Shown here piece by piece: positions 12,700 to 25,216 of a DNA stretch of 64,000 nucleotides (its first letter is position 1; every line of letters starts with the position of its first letter). Both the position numbers and the translations under genes were made by a program. This DNA is from Gordionus sp. m RMFG-2023 (taxonomy: Eukaryota; Nematomorpha; Gordioida; Chordodea; Parachordodidae), in the NCBI RefSeq assembly GCF_954871325.1, contig NC_088779.1, positions 6,078,846 through 6,142,845 on the forward strand, read 5' to 3'. Under the pieces are notes generated by a model. The model ran no database searches. It was not told where the DNA came from and saw only the letters and a list, made by a program, of their open reading frames with translations.

Positions 12700-13846
12700 C
12701 TTTAAATTCTTTTTAAGTTAGCTTTAGCGGAAAATTAATTGTATATTAGGAATGAATTTATGTAACGGTATGAATCTGTTAGCAAATTATTTTTCTTTGG
12801 TTATTATAAATGACTTCAGTATATTATGATAAATTTATTAAATAAAAATCTAAATTGAGGATTAATGTTTATGATGACAATTAATTCTTAATTAAAACAT
12901 AGGAATTGTGATATTTACGTTCTTTTCTTAAAACAGGCTATATTAACTCCAGAGTTGCCTGATAACCCTTGGTACCGTTGCTAATAAAGCATTCTTTTAA
13001 AAATATAGCTGGTAGCAGATTATTCTTTAGAAAATAGCGCACTGCCTTAAATTTATATATAATAAATATGCACTACAAAAAAATATTTAATTTATTTAAA
13101 ATTTCACAATCAATTTGTAATATTGTAATCTTTTATTTTATTAATATTTCAAAATTTTCTTTTATAAATTTAATTTATTTATCAAGAAATTTATACCATC
13201 AATAGGGGTGAACATAGAAAATAATTTTGAGACAGATGATGACCATAAAATTTTACTAGAAAATGATATTCTGGAAATACCCTTCCCCAAATTTGCAAAA
13301 TAGTTAGCACTTATTTTAAAAAAGTTACTATAGGATTTAAATTTAGATGCATAAAAATCTGAGAATAATGGCAATAATTCAAACTCTCTTAATATAAAAA
13401 TATCTAAAAATATTATTCATAAATTTTAATAAAATTATTATCTGCTGTTTTAAAGTTTGCATGTATGCACATAAAATTTCACAGATGTTAAAAAATATTA
13501 CAATTTGATGAATAGAAGAGGCAACATATCAAATATTCAAACTAAATTGATTAATCCTACAATATAAAAATAACGCTTTCCTTAATAATTAGTAGAAAAG
13601 TCATAAATAATTATATTTCTCAGCCAATTTCCTTGGTCGATAATCCCTAATTTATTAATCTGATTACATTATCTCTTGATACTAAAAATTTCTATTGGCT
13701 AAATGATTGATAAAATTTTTTAATTATTTTTAAGAAATAAAAGAGTCTAATATTAATTCTATCAGATATTTCTTACATCTACATAACAGCAGATTTCTGT
13801 TAACTCTTGAAGGTAAAATAAAGTTTGCTATCTTTTATTAACTTAA
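12700..13846. other. Intron-like AT-rich stretch, homologous to 880-1500 and partly to 60.8 kb
   Basis: No gene is firmly supported. 13240-13300 aligns at nucleotide level with 60785-60845, including the EIPFPKFA / ELPFPKFAN reading. Downstream frames soon hit stops. Confidence 0.4.
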
Positions 13847-14406
13847 TAGGATCTGGTTCCACATCAATTCGGAGCGGAAAATTCGGCGCAGCGAATTCGG
13901 CGCGTATCTATAACAGTTGTAATTTATTATAAATTACTTATTATAAAAATATAAGGATGATTAAATAGAAGTCATATTGAATGTTAGTATTATACATTAT
14001 TTCTTCATATTTATTTTACAAAAATCTCAATTTTATTTACTAAATGTGTAATATCGAAAAAAATTAACTAATACTTATACATATTTCTTTAATGGACCAA
14101 TAAAAACATAAAATCCAAATCTCCTTTTTTTATTTTTTCCGCCTAACCATTGACAAAAAATTAATAAATAGAATTATATTTTATCTTGAAATTTTGTCCT
14201 TTCTTCCATTTTAAAATTTTAAAAAGTTTGTAAAATCTGTATTTTTTTTCTTTTCATTCCATAATTTAATCTTTATAATTTCTTTTCATAATTTATTCAT
14301 TATAAATTGAGAATTCCTGATAAAGGTAAATATTAATATTATTTCTGTGTATCATCTATAATTTTTATACATTTATTTTTAAGAATGCCTTTAAGATATG
14401 TTATAA

Positions 14407-14652
14407 GTGAACGTGGGTCAAAACAACTTGTTCATGATCAATACATATTCAGGAAAGAGAGAACTATTAATCAAAAAACAATATGGAAATGTGTTGAGTC
14501 TTATAAATTATTGGGGTAGACCTACCCATTGCAAAGGGCGGTGCCATACATTAAATGAAGAAGTAATTCTTCATATAGATAATCATAATCATGTGTTAGA
14601 TGGTACTGAGATATTAAAAAGTGAATACTTAAAAGACGTGCCATTGAGGTGA
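14407..14652 (+). pseudogene. FLYWCH zinc-finger part of MULE protein
   Basis: The frame gives a typical FLYWCH finger: hydrophobic strand GNVLSLINYWGRP, then H-C-K-G-R-C-H, then the closing HIDNHNHV histidines. FLYWCH domains often form the DNA-binding N-terminus of MULE transposases in animals. About 80 residues are open before a stop. In another frame 14640-14840 continues with linker-like sequence (IASIKRIIQPVRSL), so the protein is broken between finger and catalytic domain. Confidence 0.85.
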
Positions 14653-14843
14653 CTGATACACCTCAAAAAATTATAAGCATATCAATAGCAGGGGGTCCCC
14701 CATCCCTTCATGCTGCCCTTCCACCCATCGCGTCAATAAAGCGGATCATTCAGCCGGTTAGATCGCTTATAGGTTCTCCATTACCTAACCCGACGAAGAT
14801 TTATGATCTAGATTTACTCGATATCTGAATAACATGTTCAGGG

Positions 14844-15251
14844 TTGCCATTCCTTCAATATGACAGCAAGCATTTGCAACCGGAACTGTCAAAAATTTTG
14901 ATATTCACCACCGCCCAAAATCTTACATTGATGGCGGAAAGCAGTTACTGGTATGCAGATTGCACATTTAAGACAACCCCCTTAATTTTTTACCAACTTT
15001 GGACCCTCCATGTCTTATATCATAAAACGATTATACCCATAATTTTTGCGCTATTACCAAATAAAACCCAGATTACATATATAAGGGTCTTGGATGAGAT
15101 AAAAAGATTAAAAAATAATTTAAATACTATATCGGTAATGATCGATTTTGAGCAGGCGGAAATAAATGCCTTTACACATTCATTTCCATCAATAACTGTA
15201 AGAGGGTGTTTTTTTCAAATAACCAGCGATTTGGGGACATATTCAGAGTGA
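14844..15251 (+). pseudogene. MULE transposase catalytic domain, C-terminus missing
   Basis: The MULE signature is clear: YWYADCTFKTTP (first catalytic Asp), the Trp-His stretch around QLWTLHVLY, LLPNKTQITYIRVLDEI, then VMIDFEQAEINAF (second Asp) and ITVRGCFFQ (usually GCxFH; here Q replaces H). The frame ends at 15251 shortly after, before the third acidic residue, and the right TIR begins about 70 bp later. The copy therefore lacks its C-terminal third and cannot encode an active enzyme. Confidence 0.88.
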
Positions 15252-15445
15252 TAGCGAGTTACTAGCACACTATTTAGATAAAGATGCAGGATATGAGTGG
15301 TCTATATTTTTTAATACTAAGTAATATATAATAAATTTCAACTGCAATAGATACGCGCCGAATTGACGCTGCGCTGAATTGTCGCCGTGCCGAATTTTAT
15401 GAGCCGAATTTTCCGCGCCGAATTGACGTGATACCATTGGATCTA

Positions 15446-17100
15446 ATGAGCAGCTAAATAGTCCATTGATAATTGATAATGTTGACTAATAAACACAAAC
15501 CTCACGAAGTTATACATCTAATCAATCTTATTGATGCGTTTTTTTCAAATATATATATTTTTTTAATAAGTTTAGAAAATTAAATATCTCATTGTCATCA
15601 AGTGCTATTGTTTAGCGATTTTATAAGTCAACATTTGTTGCTTTCGATTTGGGGATGATAATATAAAGTGATTTTATTATTAAAATGCAAATAAAATAAC
15701 GAGTTATATTTTAAAACAGGAATTTGCATTTTTTGTTTAAGAAAAAAAAAATTCCTAGGTTCTTATGTTATGACTTTGATTTTGCCGTAGTATTTTATTA
15801 TTTTTTAAATATACTAAAAGATAAATTGAAGACTCCAGGTATAATATATTATTAATAATACTTATATACCTTTTATAAGAATATTTATAGCTCCTATTTT
15901 TAAATGGAAAAAGATCTAATCTTTTAATTAATTAGTTAAAAAAATGCAATTTTAATTTCATATATATAAAATCTTATTTTTTATTCCCTAAAAATTTTTC
16001 TATAATATAAATGACTAAATAATATCTAATATATTTTTATTTTTATTGTGTTTATTATAACTTCATTTTTTGTGAAAATATTAATTGTCACATTTAAATC
16101 AAGTTCCTTTGCTTTCTCTTTATTAACATAGAATTGCTATATTTTCTGTAAATTATCGTTCCGCAGATGAAGTACTTGCATGAATTGTTAATAGAATTTT
16201 AATTAATTTTACATACTCTGAAATAGTCTAAATAATTTTTTTCTTCTTTGTTTCTTTAATATGGTTATGACGACGTCTAAAGAGTTTACTGTATATTTTT
16301 CCAATATTGAGTAATCCAAAAGCCTATATCTATGGAGTTGAAGCGTGCACCATATATATATTCCCTAATATATAGATCCTATACATGATGTATAACCGTT
16401 TTATTATAGTAGACTGTACCACTATGTAGTCAGCTAGCATAGTAAAGAAGAAAGAGGTAAGAAAGAGATGTTCTATTAGTTCCGTTGCCGGTAGAATAGT
16501 GCGTTCGTTTACAAAACTAATTTTTAGTCTTTAATGGCGCTGATTATATTCATTTTGTTCAAGTTACGATTAGGCGATTGGAAATGATAATCACATATAG
16601 GTCTTGGCTACATTGTTCTGTAAAGATTTATCTAATGATCTGTTCATATAGCTTCCTTGTGGTCCGTTTTTATTTTATTCATTTCTATTTGTAATTTCGA
16701 TAAAGGATGATAGGATTTAAAGGTAGGCAGTAATTTGAGAGATTGGAAAGCCTTGATTATATTATTGTTGTCAAAATTAAATTATATAGATTTAAATAAG
16801 TGTCAATAAAAATCCTTTTATCGGCTCTTATACATTGATTAATGTAACTTTTGTGGTGTTTAGTATATTGATTGTAGGAGATATTTGTGGTTAAATTTAT
16901 TATTATCTATATCGTTAAAGACATGAGCCATTCTTTGCGCTTAATGCATGATCTTAATCATTGAGTTATGCAGCTTGATAAATTCAGCTTTATATTTTTC
17001 CAGGTTATATTAGGGTTGATCAAGCTGTTTAATGTATTTCTCCAAGTTCTTAATTTTGTATTTTCATTAGTTACCATAGTTACTACTTATATATGAAAAT
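15446..17100. other. Stretch without recognised gene
   Basis: 16260-17090 has somewhat higher GC than its flanks and scattered coding-like patches on the minus strand. I could not assign it to any family. It may be an old insertion, as block 2 appears to lack it. Confidence 0.3.
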
Positions 17101-17162
17101 ACCACTTCTAACACGGTTCAAGAGTAACATAATATATTTTATTATTTAAATAAAATAAATCG

Positions 17163-17183
17163 ATATAGATACAGTGGAATTAT
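17163..17183 (+). CDS. Microexon homologue, 21 nt, acceptor mutated
   Basis: Homologous to 63150-63170, with introns alignable for about 700 bp. Peptide IDTVEL. Donor GTAAATTTATA is kept, but the acceptor AG reads CG (AAATAAATCG). Use of an internal AG (GATACAG at 17167-17173) would give a 9- or 10-nt exon, so it is probably dead or shortened. Confidence 0.45.
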
Positions 17184-18409
17184 GTAAATTTATATTATAA
17201 TGCTATATATTATATAAGTTTAAATCATAGATCATAGGAATATAGTTTTTAACTATAAAATAATAAGAGTGTCGAATGATATGAGGCATCTTTCATTTTT
17301 CCAGTGGATATTTGTTCATGGGCTTAAAATAATAATATCATAGGATAGACTTATCATATGTTAAAAAATATCATTTATATAAATTATTTCTTTTCCCATT
17401 CTTTAATTCATCTCCAGGGGGTTATAACCTATTAGCTCTTAGCTAAATATAATTATCTTTATTTTAATAAGACTTTGGGCATCAGTCAAACATTTATGAA
17501 AGTTTTTTAATATTAAATATAATAACGAAAATATGATGTAAATAAGAGACATGTTTAAAATTTTGCGTTTCATTAATTCTCTTTTCATTTAATGTTTTTT
17601 AAGTTTTAAAACTTCATATTATATATTTCTCTAAATATTTCTATTTGTCACTCTATCTATTTTGGTTTATCCTAAGATTACTAGCCTATCATAAATAGAT
17701 AATACACTCTACTCTAAGAAATATATTCTAGTGCTTAAGACTATATGATTCTATCATATTGTTATTAAAATATGGGTGAATGAATACCTTCTTTTTAAAA
17801 AAAATATTAAGTCTAGGAATATCAGGGTTAATATTTAACACAATTATTTTTCTATCCCAACCTTCTTGCCCTTGTATCATCGATTATATAATTTGATATC
17901 AATTTGTGCGCATTTAATTAATCAAATTGTTTGATGGAGAAAATATTATTATAATAACTTTGAAATCGTATAAAATACCAGATGCCTATAAAATAATCTA
18001 TTGACAGTCACCCTACTAAATTTGAAAAAATTATTTTTAAGCTTGTAGAATGACTGAGTCCGGATACTTATTTTTGAATTTTACAGTTCTATCTAACTTA
18101 AAATTTTACTATTCGCAATATTTATCAGTTATGGTTTAACTATAAAAATATTGACTTAAAAAAGAAGTTTTAATGATTATTTAAGTCAAAAATTATATTA
18201 TAAAATATTTTGTAAATTTTGGTAACTATATTATCTTTGCAAATTAATCTTCATTATTTTCATTATCCGAATCGAAAGAAAGCAAATAATATAAATATAA
18301 GAATTTTTTATTTAAAACATCCTTTCCCTCTTAATGAAATATATTCAAATTATGTCATTTAAAGATAAAAATATTTAAATATTTTATTTATTATTTATTA
18401 CACGAATAG

Positions 18410-18430
18410 ATAATATAACCAAAGAGATAG
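18410..18430 (+). CDS. Candidate microexon, 21 nt, phase 1-1
   Basis: It lies between TTACACGAATAG and GTAAATTTATATTTG. Peptide NITKEI. A decayed relative (ACCAAAGAGATAG then ATATTTGATTTGATAC, without GTAA) lies at 42156-42190. The frame is open 30 codons further, so exon length is not certain. Confidence 0.6.
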
Positions 18431-18660
18431 GTAAATTTATATTTGATACTAGATATGAGATCGAAGCTTCTAAAAATTCCTTTTTGTCTCTTATTATGTC
18501 TTTCTCAAATCGAAATCTCTCAACCTATTTTTGACTCCATTAGTATATAACATTGTGTATAAATATAAAAAATAGATTTAACAATCCAAAATTTTGGGGG
18601 TTATCAAATCTTCTATATAAAAACAAATAACTAATTGCCCATAAAAATTTGTTAAACTCA

Positions 18661-19040
18661 TTGTATATTAGTGAAATCTGCACCGGGCCTCAATTTTTCA
18701 AGCCCGCCCCGAAATTTTTTTTAAAAAAAGTTTCGCCGGCCCGCCCGAACCCGATTACCGACCTGGCCCAGCCCGAATTTATTTAAATATAGGAATTAAT
18801 TTTTATAATTACTCAAAATAAAAGATATTATATTATATGTCTTTTTAGTTTCAAATAAATAAAATTAAATATTTTTATTTTACATAAAAAATTCAATATA
18901 AAATTGATAAATTTAGATATATTTTAAAAAATTTCCAGGTCCGGCCCGACCCGGCCCAAATTCCTTTTTAAAATATTAGGCCCGGCCGATCCCGATTATT
19001 TTAAATAGAATTAGGCCTTAGCGGTACGGGTAGAGTCTAA
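18661..19040. repeat. GC-rich-ended repeat (CCCGGCCC type)
   Basis: Two blocks rich in GGCCCG/CCCGAC tracts (18683-18780 and 18938-19000) flank about 150 bp of AT-rich DNA, standing out sharply from the background. A relative is at 41640-41870. Homology between the two loci continues to the right (GTTGTTACAAA near 19130 and 41965). Probably a non-autonomous DNA element whose family I cannot name. Confidence 0.6.
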
Positions 19041-19548
19041 CTTTGCAGATCTTTACCGTATAAATTAAAACTATAATATGTTGATATATATGTAACAAAT
19101 ACAGCAAATTAAATAATTTTATATGTAAGTTGTTACAAACATATGGATAAGTTTCACACCAAATCATATATTTTCAGTATATAAAATTCACATAAACTAT
19201 ATGTTTGTTTACCTCGCACCATAAAATAAACTATGTTTTAAAATAAAAAAATTTTTTTTAATAAATAAATTTTACTTAACAAATTGTTCTAAGAGCAAAA
19301 ATTACTTTTATAATAATATTTTAAAACAATTTGATTAATTTTTCCATTTAGGATACCTAAGTTTTGAATAAAATCTGAAATCATAAAAAAGAAATTCATT
19401 ATAATTTCTGACTTTTTATATTTAATCTATAATTTTATTGTCACACTTATTTTAAAGAAATCCATTTTTATTTATGGTTAAAATAGTTGATTTGATTAAT
19501 GAAGCACATTTATTTGAAACTATACTTTCATTTTAATTTTTTAAACAG

Positions 19549-19569
19549 TTCACACTAATGGAGAATTAT
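19549..19569 (+). CDS. Candidate microexon, 21 nt, phase 1-1
   Basis: It lies between AATTTTTTAAACAG and GTAAATTTGTATTT. Peptide HTNGEL. The in-frame stop comes 8 codons into the presumed intron. Confidence 0.65.
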
Positions 19570-20009
19570 GTAAATTTGTATTTTTAATATATTTTTAAAG
19601 TAAACATGTTTCAAGATTTTAATATTGAAATCTCTGCTCTGATTATTGTATAAGTTGCAGGCCTCTAAAACTTTAAGGTATAAATCTAATGATAGTAGTT
19701 TTTTTATGACAATTCTATATTGGATTAAACTCATCTGGTATTTTTATAAAACTACGGATATCATTGTCTTGCAAAGTATAAAAAAATTTCATAAATTTCG
19801 ATGTATGCAATTATTGACTATACAAAATGTGTTAAATGAATAATTAATACAATAGTGAAATTCTAAATAATTATTTATCAGTAACTGTCTCAAAAATTGG
19901 TTTATTAATACATGTGATCTTCACTAAAAAACCATTGATTTCCTTAATAAATACTTGCTTCAATAAAATATGATATTGAATATTTTATTAGTAAAACTAA
20001 CACTAAATA

Positions 20010-20225
20010 GTATCGACAATTTGGCAGTACCGCAAATACTTGTATCTAAGCAGTAGAGGTTGAGGGTTTAATCCCCCCCCCTATAAAAAAATATAAAAAA
20101 ATTTGTTTTTTTCATTTTAATTTACTAAATTTTAAAATTTTAAAAACAACTATTTTTAGTTTTTAATTTATAATAAATAATAATTGATCTACAGTATTTG
20201 ATTATTTATATATTTTTTAGCTAAA
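20010..20225 (+). repeat. Dispersed repeat, possibly tRNA-derived (SINE-like)
   Basis: The head GGCAGTACCGCAAATACTTG...GAGGGTTTAATCC loosely resembles tRNA A and B boxes (GGTTTAATCC against GGTTCGAATCC). The body (AAAAACAACTA...GATCTACAGTATTTGATT) recurs at 58425-58610. The tRNA link is weak; the repeat pair is solid. Confidence 0.4.
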
Positions 20226-20249
20226 AATTTTAATTTAAAAAATTATAGA

Positions 20250-20720
20250 CGGCCTTTGTCAAAAAGATGTTGCAACATGCACACCACAATTCATGTGATA
20301 AAAAAAATAATAATGTGCATATATTTGAGCATGTGGTTATAAATTTCCAGTCGTCATTAAATATAAGAAATTTGACATTCCAATTATCATGGCTAAATAT
20401 AAGTGGTTTATATGACATTGACTCAAATAATCAAAAAAAGAAAATAAAAAAATTTTGTCTGACTAGATTCACAGAAAGACAAGAGTCTGTGAAACTCATT
20501 ATTGAACTATTATATATCAAGTAAGGAAAAAAGAGAATCTTCTGCAGGCTATTATTAAGCCACAATTTTTAATATCAATTCAATTGTTAGACTTTTTATT
20601 TATACAATGATTTTAGCAAAATGTAAAAAAAATTTATTTGGATTTAAGGGAGATTATGAATAGAGCAAAGGTTATTAAATACTAAATAGTTTGTATTAAG
20701 AATGGTATGCAACACCACAC
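20250..20720 (+). pseudogene. hAT transposase fragment (ZMYM1-like type)
   Basis: KKIKKFCLTRFTERQESVKLIIELL (split here by its natural motif) closely follows the hAT block K-L-K-x-L-C-x-T-R-W-x-x-R-x-x-S/A, with Phe for Trp. After a stop at 20521, ATIFNINSIVRLFIYTMILAK matches the following hydrophobic segment of such transposases. Upstream CDKKNNNVHIFEHVV fits the preceding helix. Both terminal parts are missing. The two opposed short frames here arise from this one fragment. Confidence 0.7.
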
Positions 20721-20832
20721 CTTGGCGGTTATAATTAACGATGCCTAGAATCAACACAATACCTTAGATTTAAAAATATTTTTGATTCTTAATATTCTTA
20801 ACATATTTTTAAAATATTTTATTTATAAACAG

Positions 20833-20853
20833 ATGAGAAGTGTTTTGAATTAT
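20833..20853 (+). CDS. Candidate microexon, 21 nt, phase 1-1
   Basis: It lies between TTTATAAACAG and GTAAATTATATAA. Peptide EKCFEL. It resembles 39311-39331 (peptide EKIDAA, same GTAAATTATAT donor context). The frame happens to stay open about 34 codons downstream. Confidence 0.6.
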
Positions 20854-20899
20854 GTAAATTATATAATTTTAATTTCACATCACTAAAATATATTTTATT

Positions 20900-22140
20900 C
20901 TTTAAAAAAAATTTAAATCAGCATATTAAATACATTCCCATTCAAATATGTTTCATATAAATAAAAGAATTACATTAATACTAGTATTGTAGGCTAGAAA
21001 ATTTCTTAAAAATTTATTTTTAAAATGCTGTAATTTTTCCTAAAAGGTATAAAAGCTTTAAATTTTTATAATCTGAGGAATGTGTTTAGCCTTTTGAAAC
21101 CTAGTTTAAAGATATTTTTTTATTTCCGTCATCTTTTACATATGGGTTTAATTCATCTGATATTTGATTTATAAAAAATTAATAATTCTGTTATTTAATA
21201 TTTGATACACATATAGACGTTGAAGGATAACTCATCCTACCAACATTAAATTGTGAAATGGTGTTTGTTAGATATAAATGAATTTGGGATTAACTTTTTT
21301 TTAATAAAACCAAATCTAAAACAATCTGATTTTTACTTGCAATATATTTCAAGAATTTTATTATAAACATATAGCCATTGTTTGATGAGTGTATGATCAA
21401 TCGCATCCCTATCTAATTATATCTCAATTTTGTTTCAAGGGTGCAAAATTAACATTTTTAAAACAATAAAAATTCTTAGCATTAGATAGACATAGTGAGA
21501 TTAAAATCTCGATAATCATTAATGAGGATATAAAATATCAATTTAAAATTTTGATAAATAGTTGATATGTGCATGGCATGTGTTCTTGCTTCTCCTGTTA
21601 AATTTTTTGGTTTAAATTTACTAATATATATCGATATTGCTTAAAATAAGTTTTTCCCACCAATGCCACTTTAAAAAATTATAAAATATTTTAATAATAT
21701 CCATAATATGGTTGAAAAACACTTCTAAAAAAAATTCTTTTTTTGGCCAATTTTTTTGCTATCCTTGCAATTATTCAGTCAGAATAAATTTTTGTTTAGT
21801 GTCCAATAATTTATTAAAACTCAAAATTTAAATTTTTTCATTTCGAGAATGTTATTCAAATTTGTTTTACAATTACATTTAATGAAATTGTAGATATAAG
21901 ATATTATTAGATTTTGGATTTATTTAAGCCCTAATTTTCTAATAATTATAATTTTTTTAAAGATACATGGGAGCATAATGAAAATGGTGAATTTTTTTAT
22001 TTATTATTATTTATTTTATCATATTTATAAAATATTTTATCAATTTCTTAAACCCCCCCCCTCTCTTTTTTTCTCGTTTCAATGACACAAATGTACTGAA
22101 CCCTATTATTAATTCAACAGGATTTTAAAAATTAATTTTA
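20900..22140. other. AT-rich intron-like stretch
   Basis: No coding, RNA or repeat feature was recognised beyond low-complexity A/T runs. Confidence 0.4.
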
Positions 22141-22144
22141 TATA

Positions 22145-22359
22145 CAATGTTGTGATGATTTAATATTGGCGATTAAATTAAAACCCATTTATATAAAATT
22201 AAAATCTTTTCAAAAATAATTAAAATAGGGACAAAGCATTATTGAAATTTCTTTTATTATTCCTTTTGTTATTTTAATTATTTTTGCAAAGATTATAATT
22301 TTATATGGATGGGTTTTAATTTAATCGTTGATATGTTTCATTAAATCATCACAACACTG
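22145..22359. mobile_element. Palindromic MITE, about 215 bp
   Basis: The arms of about 95 bp are inverted copies with few differences. Left: CAATGTTGTGATGATTTAAT...AAAACCCATTTATATAAAAT. Right: the reverse complement ending CAACACTG. The CAGTGTTG-type end suggests hAT, but no 8-bp duplication is evident. Confidence 0.8.
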
Positions 22360-22509
22360 TAATGTAGTAAAAATAAAAGAACATATGCATAACAATCAAC
22401 AACACGACATAGTATATGTATTGATATGAAAAATATTTTAATTTTTCAGCAATATAAAAATACAATTTTTAATTTCTTATCAATAAATGAGAATTAGATT
22501 AGTTTTAAA

Positions 22510-23000
22510 TTTTATTCATTCTGGAGATATAACTGGAATTGTAATCATTTTAAAATGATGAACTTAGGTCTTGAGTTGAAAAAGCTGTAACTTAGCTTAG
22601 TGACCATTCATTTACTCTGATCCGTCTCCTACCTTACACTTCCTTAAATGTAGAACTCGAAGGTCATTATAATATTTACTCTCTTCACTATAAATAAAGC
22701 AACGGCCTAACACCCCCATACCCTTTGCAATTTTTTTATCACGAAAACTTTAACTATAGAAGAAAGCAGGTGCCTTCAATTGTATTTTACTTATGCTAGC
22801 GTAAATTTTCTTTTTGCTTATTGCGAATTACTGAAACAAGAAATTTTATATTATCTCCAATTGTTATCTTTACTCTACTATATTTAGCCATCTTGCTCTC
22901 GTATTCATCAAATACCTGACTAAGCTCATCTCAGCCAAAAATAAATGACTCAAAGAATGGATTTTACTCTAACCAGTAATTGGTAAATATTTGAGAGTGA
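22510..23000 (-). pseudogene. Minus-strand coding remnant, copy A of a duplicated pair
   Basis: The minus strand gives a convincing coding run, DELSQVFDEYESKMAKYSR then VKITIGDNIKFLVSVIRNKQ. A shifted frame follows with KKKIYASISKIQLKAPAFF. Copy B (25875-26300) gives KKQIYAKASKVSFKEPTFF. Protein-level similarity with frame-dependent conservation shows the ancestor was translated. I do not recognise the family; it could be a host gene or an element's protein. Stops and a frame change break it. Confidence 0.5.
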
Positions 23001-23042
23001 TTTCGCCATTCTATTTGTTATTTGAAAGGGTGTCCTAAAGAA

Positions 23043-23077
23043 GGGAGGGGGGGGAGGGGAAGGGGGGGGGGGGTGAG
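23043..23077 (+). repeat. G-run tract with G-quadruplex potential
   Basis: Almost pure G runs (GGGGGGGGG, GGGG, then 13 G) in an otherwise AT-rich setting. This satisfies the four-tract requirement for a G-quadruplex on the + strand. It may also be an assembly-length-uncertain homopolymer. Confidence 0.6.
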
Positions 23078-23099
23078 TGATAGAATCTTTTACCTCCAT

Positions 23100-25150
23100 G
23101 TATGAAATGAATTGTCTCTGTATTTAATTGAGACGAAGGCAAGAAGTACATATATGTTAGTAGTGATACCAATGGGTGGGATATAAAATCGCCAGAGATG
23201 TCATTAATTATGGAAAAATTTTTTTCGTCAGAAAAAAATTAAAAAAACGCATCAGGTCCCATAAAAGGAACCGGTATTTCGAAACTATAGTTATTATGAT
23301 AAAGCAGTACAAAGGATGTAGGAAATTTCTTTGCCGTTGCTATATTATAGTGAAAAGAGTATAGATCAGATTTACAGTGTGTTCCACATTGAGCATGTAA
23401 AATAAAGAAATCAGCTTAAGTAAAACAACATAGCAAGGCTATTCCAGATTAATCCAGAATTTTTATTAATTTAATGATAAGCTAATTTTTTAATTTAATA
23501 CCCTTTTATTGAATTTTCTTTGCTATGGGAAAATATGTTATTTTTATCCACTTAGATATTGTATTCTTCTTAATAAAATCCAATATGTTGATGTTTTTTC
23601 ATTAATTTCTTACGATGACGACGTTCTCAGTTGTTAGAAATTTGGCATTAATATCTTGAAATTTTATGAAGATATGAATTTTAAATTCTTCAATAATAAA
23701 TTTTAAATTCCTTTCTTTATAAAATCTATTTCTTTTTTGCAATTTGTTTTTTTTCCATTATATCTGTATTTACTTAAATATTTTCTTGAGAATAAGATTA
23801 TACCTATTACTTTTTGCAAATAAAGAATAAAATATACATAAATAATAATATATTAATTTTCATACTATGAAATATCGTTCTGTAGTTTAGGCCTGGTTGC
23901 CTCTTTATATAGCTCCAAAACGTGTTTTTAAACCTTCCTTTTTTATCGATCTCATTTTTTCAATTATACCAATTGTAAAAAATATCATCATACATTCTAT
24001 AAATGCTTGTAAGCATCTTATACTTTTTATTCCATCTTATATCTATATGGTTCTAATATCTTTATCAGATATTTTACATTGCAACTTTGTTTAAAATAAG
24101 TTTACAGCGATTTTGAAATTGCCAAAATATTATTAATCTTTGGAGCATTTTCCAAAATAAGAATTGACTGGAATGCATTTTAAAGTATTTTCTTCAACAT
24201 TCTAAACAGTTTTATCTATTAAATTTAATATTTGGATATAAAAAAGTGACATATACTTCAAATATGAATATTTTTTATTAAATAATTAGTAATATATCAG
24301 ATTCCGAATCTCTAAAATATGAAATTTTTTAATATCTATCTATGGATAATTTCTGTATATTTTAATAAAAATTTACCCGTTCAGCTCATTTTTAATGTTT
24401 TCTTTTTATTCGTCTTTAATATATGCTTGAAAAAAATATTCTCGGGTGACACCAGGTTTTTAAATTTTTTTAATTATTCCTAAAGGATATTCTCTCCCAT
24501 CTTGCCCTCTGTAATTGTAAAATAAAAGGAAAATTTTTTCTTTATATAAATTAAATTGATAGAAACATTATCGATTTTCGTGAATTCCTCACACGAACAT
24601 TTAATCATTTCATTAATTTCTAAAATTATTGTTCCGCAGGATCATCAGTGATTTTAGCCCGTGTCTGCTAACTATTGTGGGGCCTGGAATAATTATTTCA
24701 ACTTCCAATTTTCAAGCATCTATGTCAACAAATTTTTAGAAAGGATTTACAAATACAGATCCTTGAATAGCTTAAAAAAGATTAAAAAATAATTAATGTA
24801 AATTAAAATACTTAATGCTTTTAACACAATATTCAACCAAATTGGCGCTTAGATCCAATTTTACTGTTTAATTGAAAATTTTTCTTTTTGAAAGTCCAGT
24901 TATTTTAATATTTCTCTTATGTTCATAATTTGTAGACGAGCATTGATGAAATTGTAGAAAATAAGATGTACCAGTTTTGTAATACTATATTTATAGATGT
25001 ATTCAAGAAATCATTGCAGCAGAATCTAATCTAGTTTTTTTTTCTTTAAATTGATTTTAAATTGTTTCCATTTTGAAGATTTATGTTTATCATTATTTAG
25101 TTTTATTTTTGAACTTATAATATTATAACTTAATTTTTAAGATATATTTT
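23100..25150. other. Stretch without recognised gene
   Basis: Two short + frames (23176-23364, 23897-24094) show no motif, family likeness or splice context that I can defend. Nothing else was recognised. Confidence 0.35.
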
Positions 25151-25216
25151 CAATTATTAAAATTTAAATAAAATAAATAATAAAAAATATTATTTTGTTA
25201 AAAATAAAAATAATAT

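Larger units (their letters stand above)
13847..15445 (+). mobile_element. MULE DNA transposon with FLYWCH domain, internally deleted
   Basis: Inverted ends of roughly 100 bp flank coding remnants. The left end (13847-13945) includes TCAATTCGGAGCGGAAAATT and GCGCGTATCTATAACAG. The right end (15318-15445) carries their reverse complement with a few changes and extra CAATTCGGCG-type repeats. The TIRs are studded with an AATTCGGCG motif of high local GC. No target duplication could be fixed. The element is short for an autonomous MULE, and its transposase is incomplete. Confidence 0.85.
8700..17850 (+). repeat. Microexon block 1, collinear with 55.38-63.88 kb
   Basis: Six microexon units (8821, 9724, 10823, 11937, 12634, 17163) occur in the same order as 55416, 56035, 59023, 59339, 60720 and 63150. 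Flanking introns align in patches: 8760-9010 with 55380-55610, 9540-9610 with 55840-55910, 9700-9990 with 56005-56285, 10800-11000 with 59000-59220, 12540-12700 with 60620-60790, 17160-17830 with 63140-63860. The LINE piece (11.0-11.8 kb) and MULE (13.85-15.45 kb) are absent from the other copy, and the MITE at 61007 is absent here, so these insertions post-date the duplication. Confidence 0.7.

Noticed and set aside
20010-20070. tRNA gene
   Set aside because: Only loose A/B-box likeness. No cloverleaf with paired acceptor arm could be drawn by eye.
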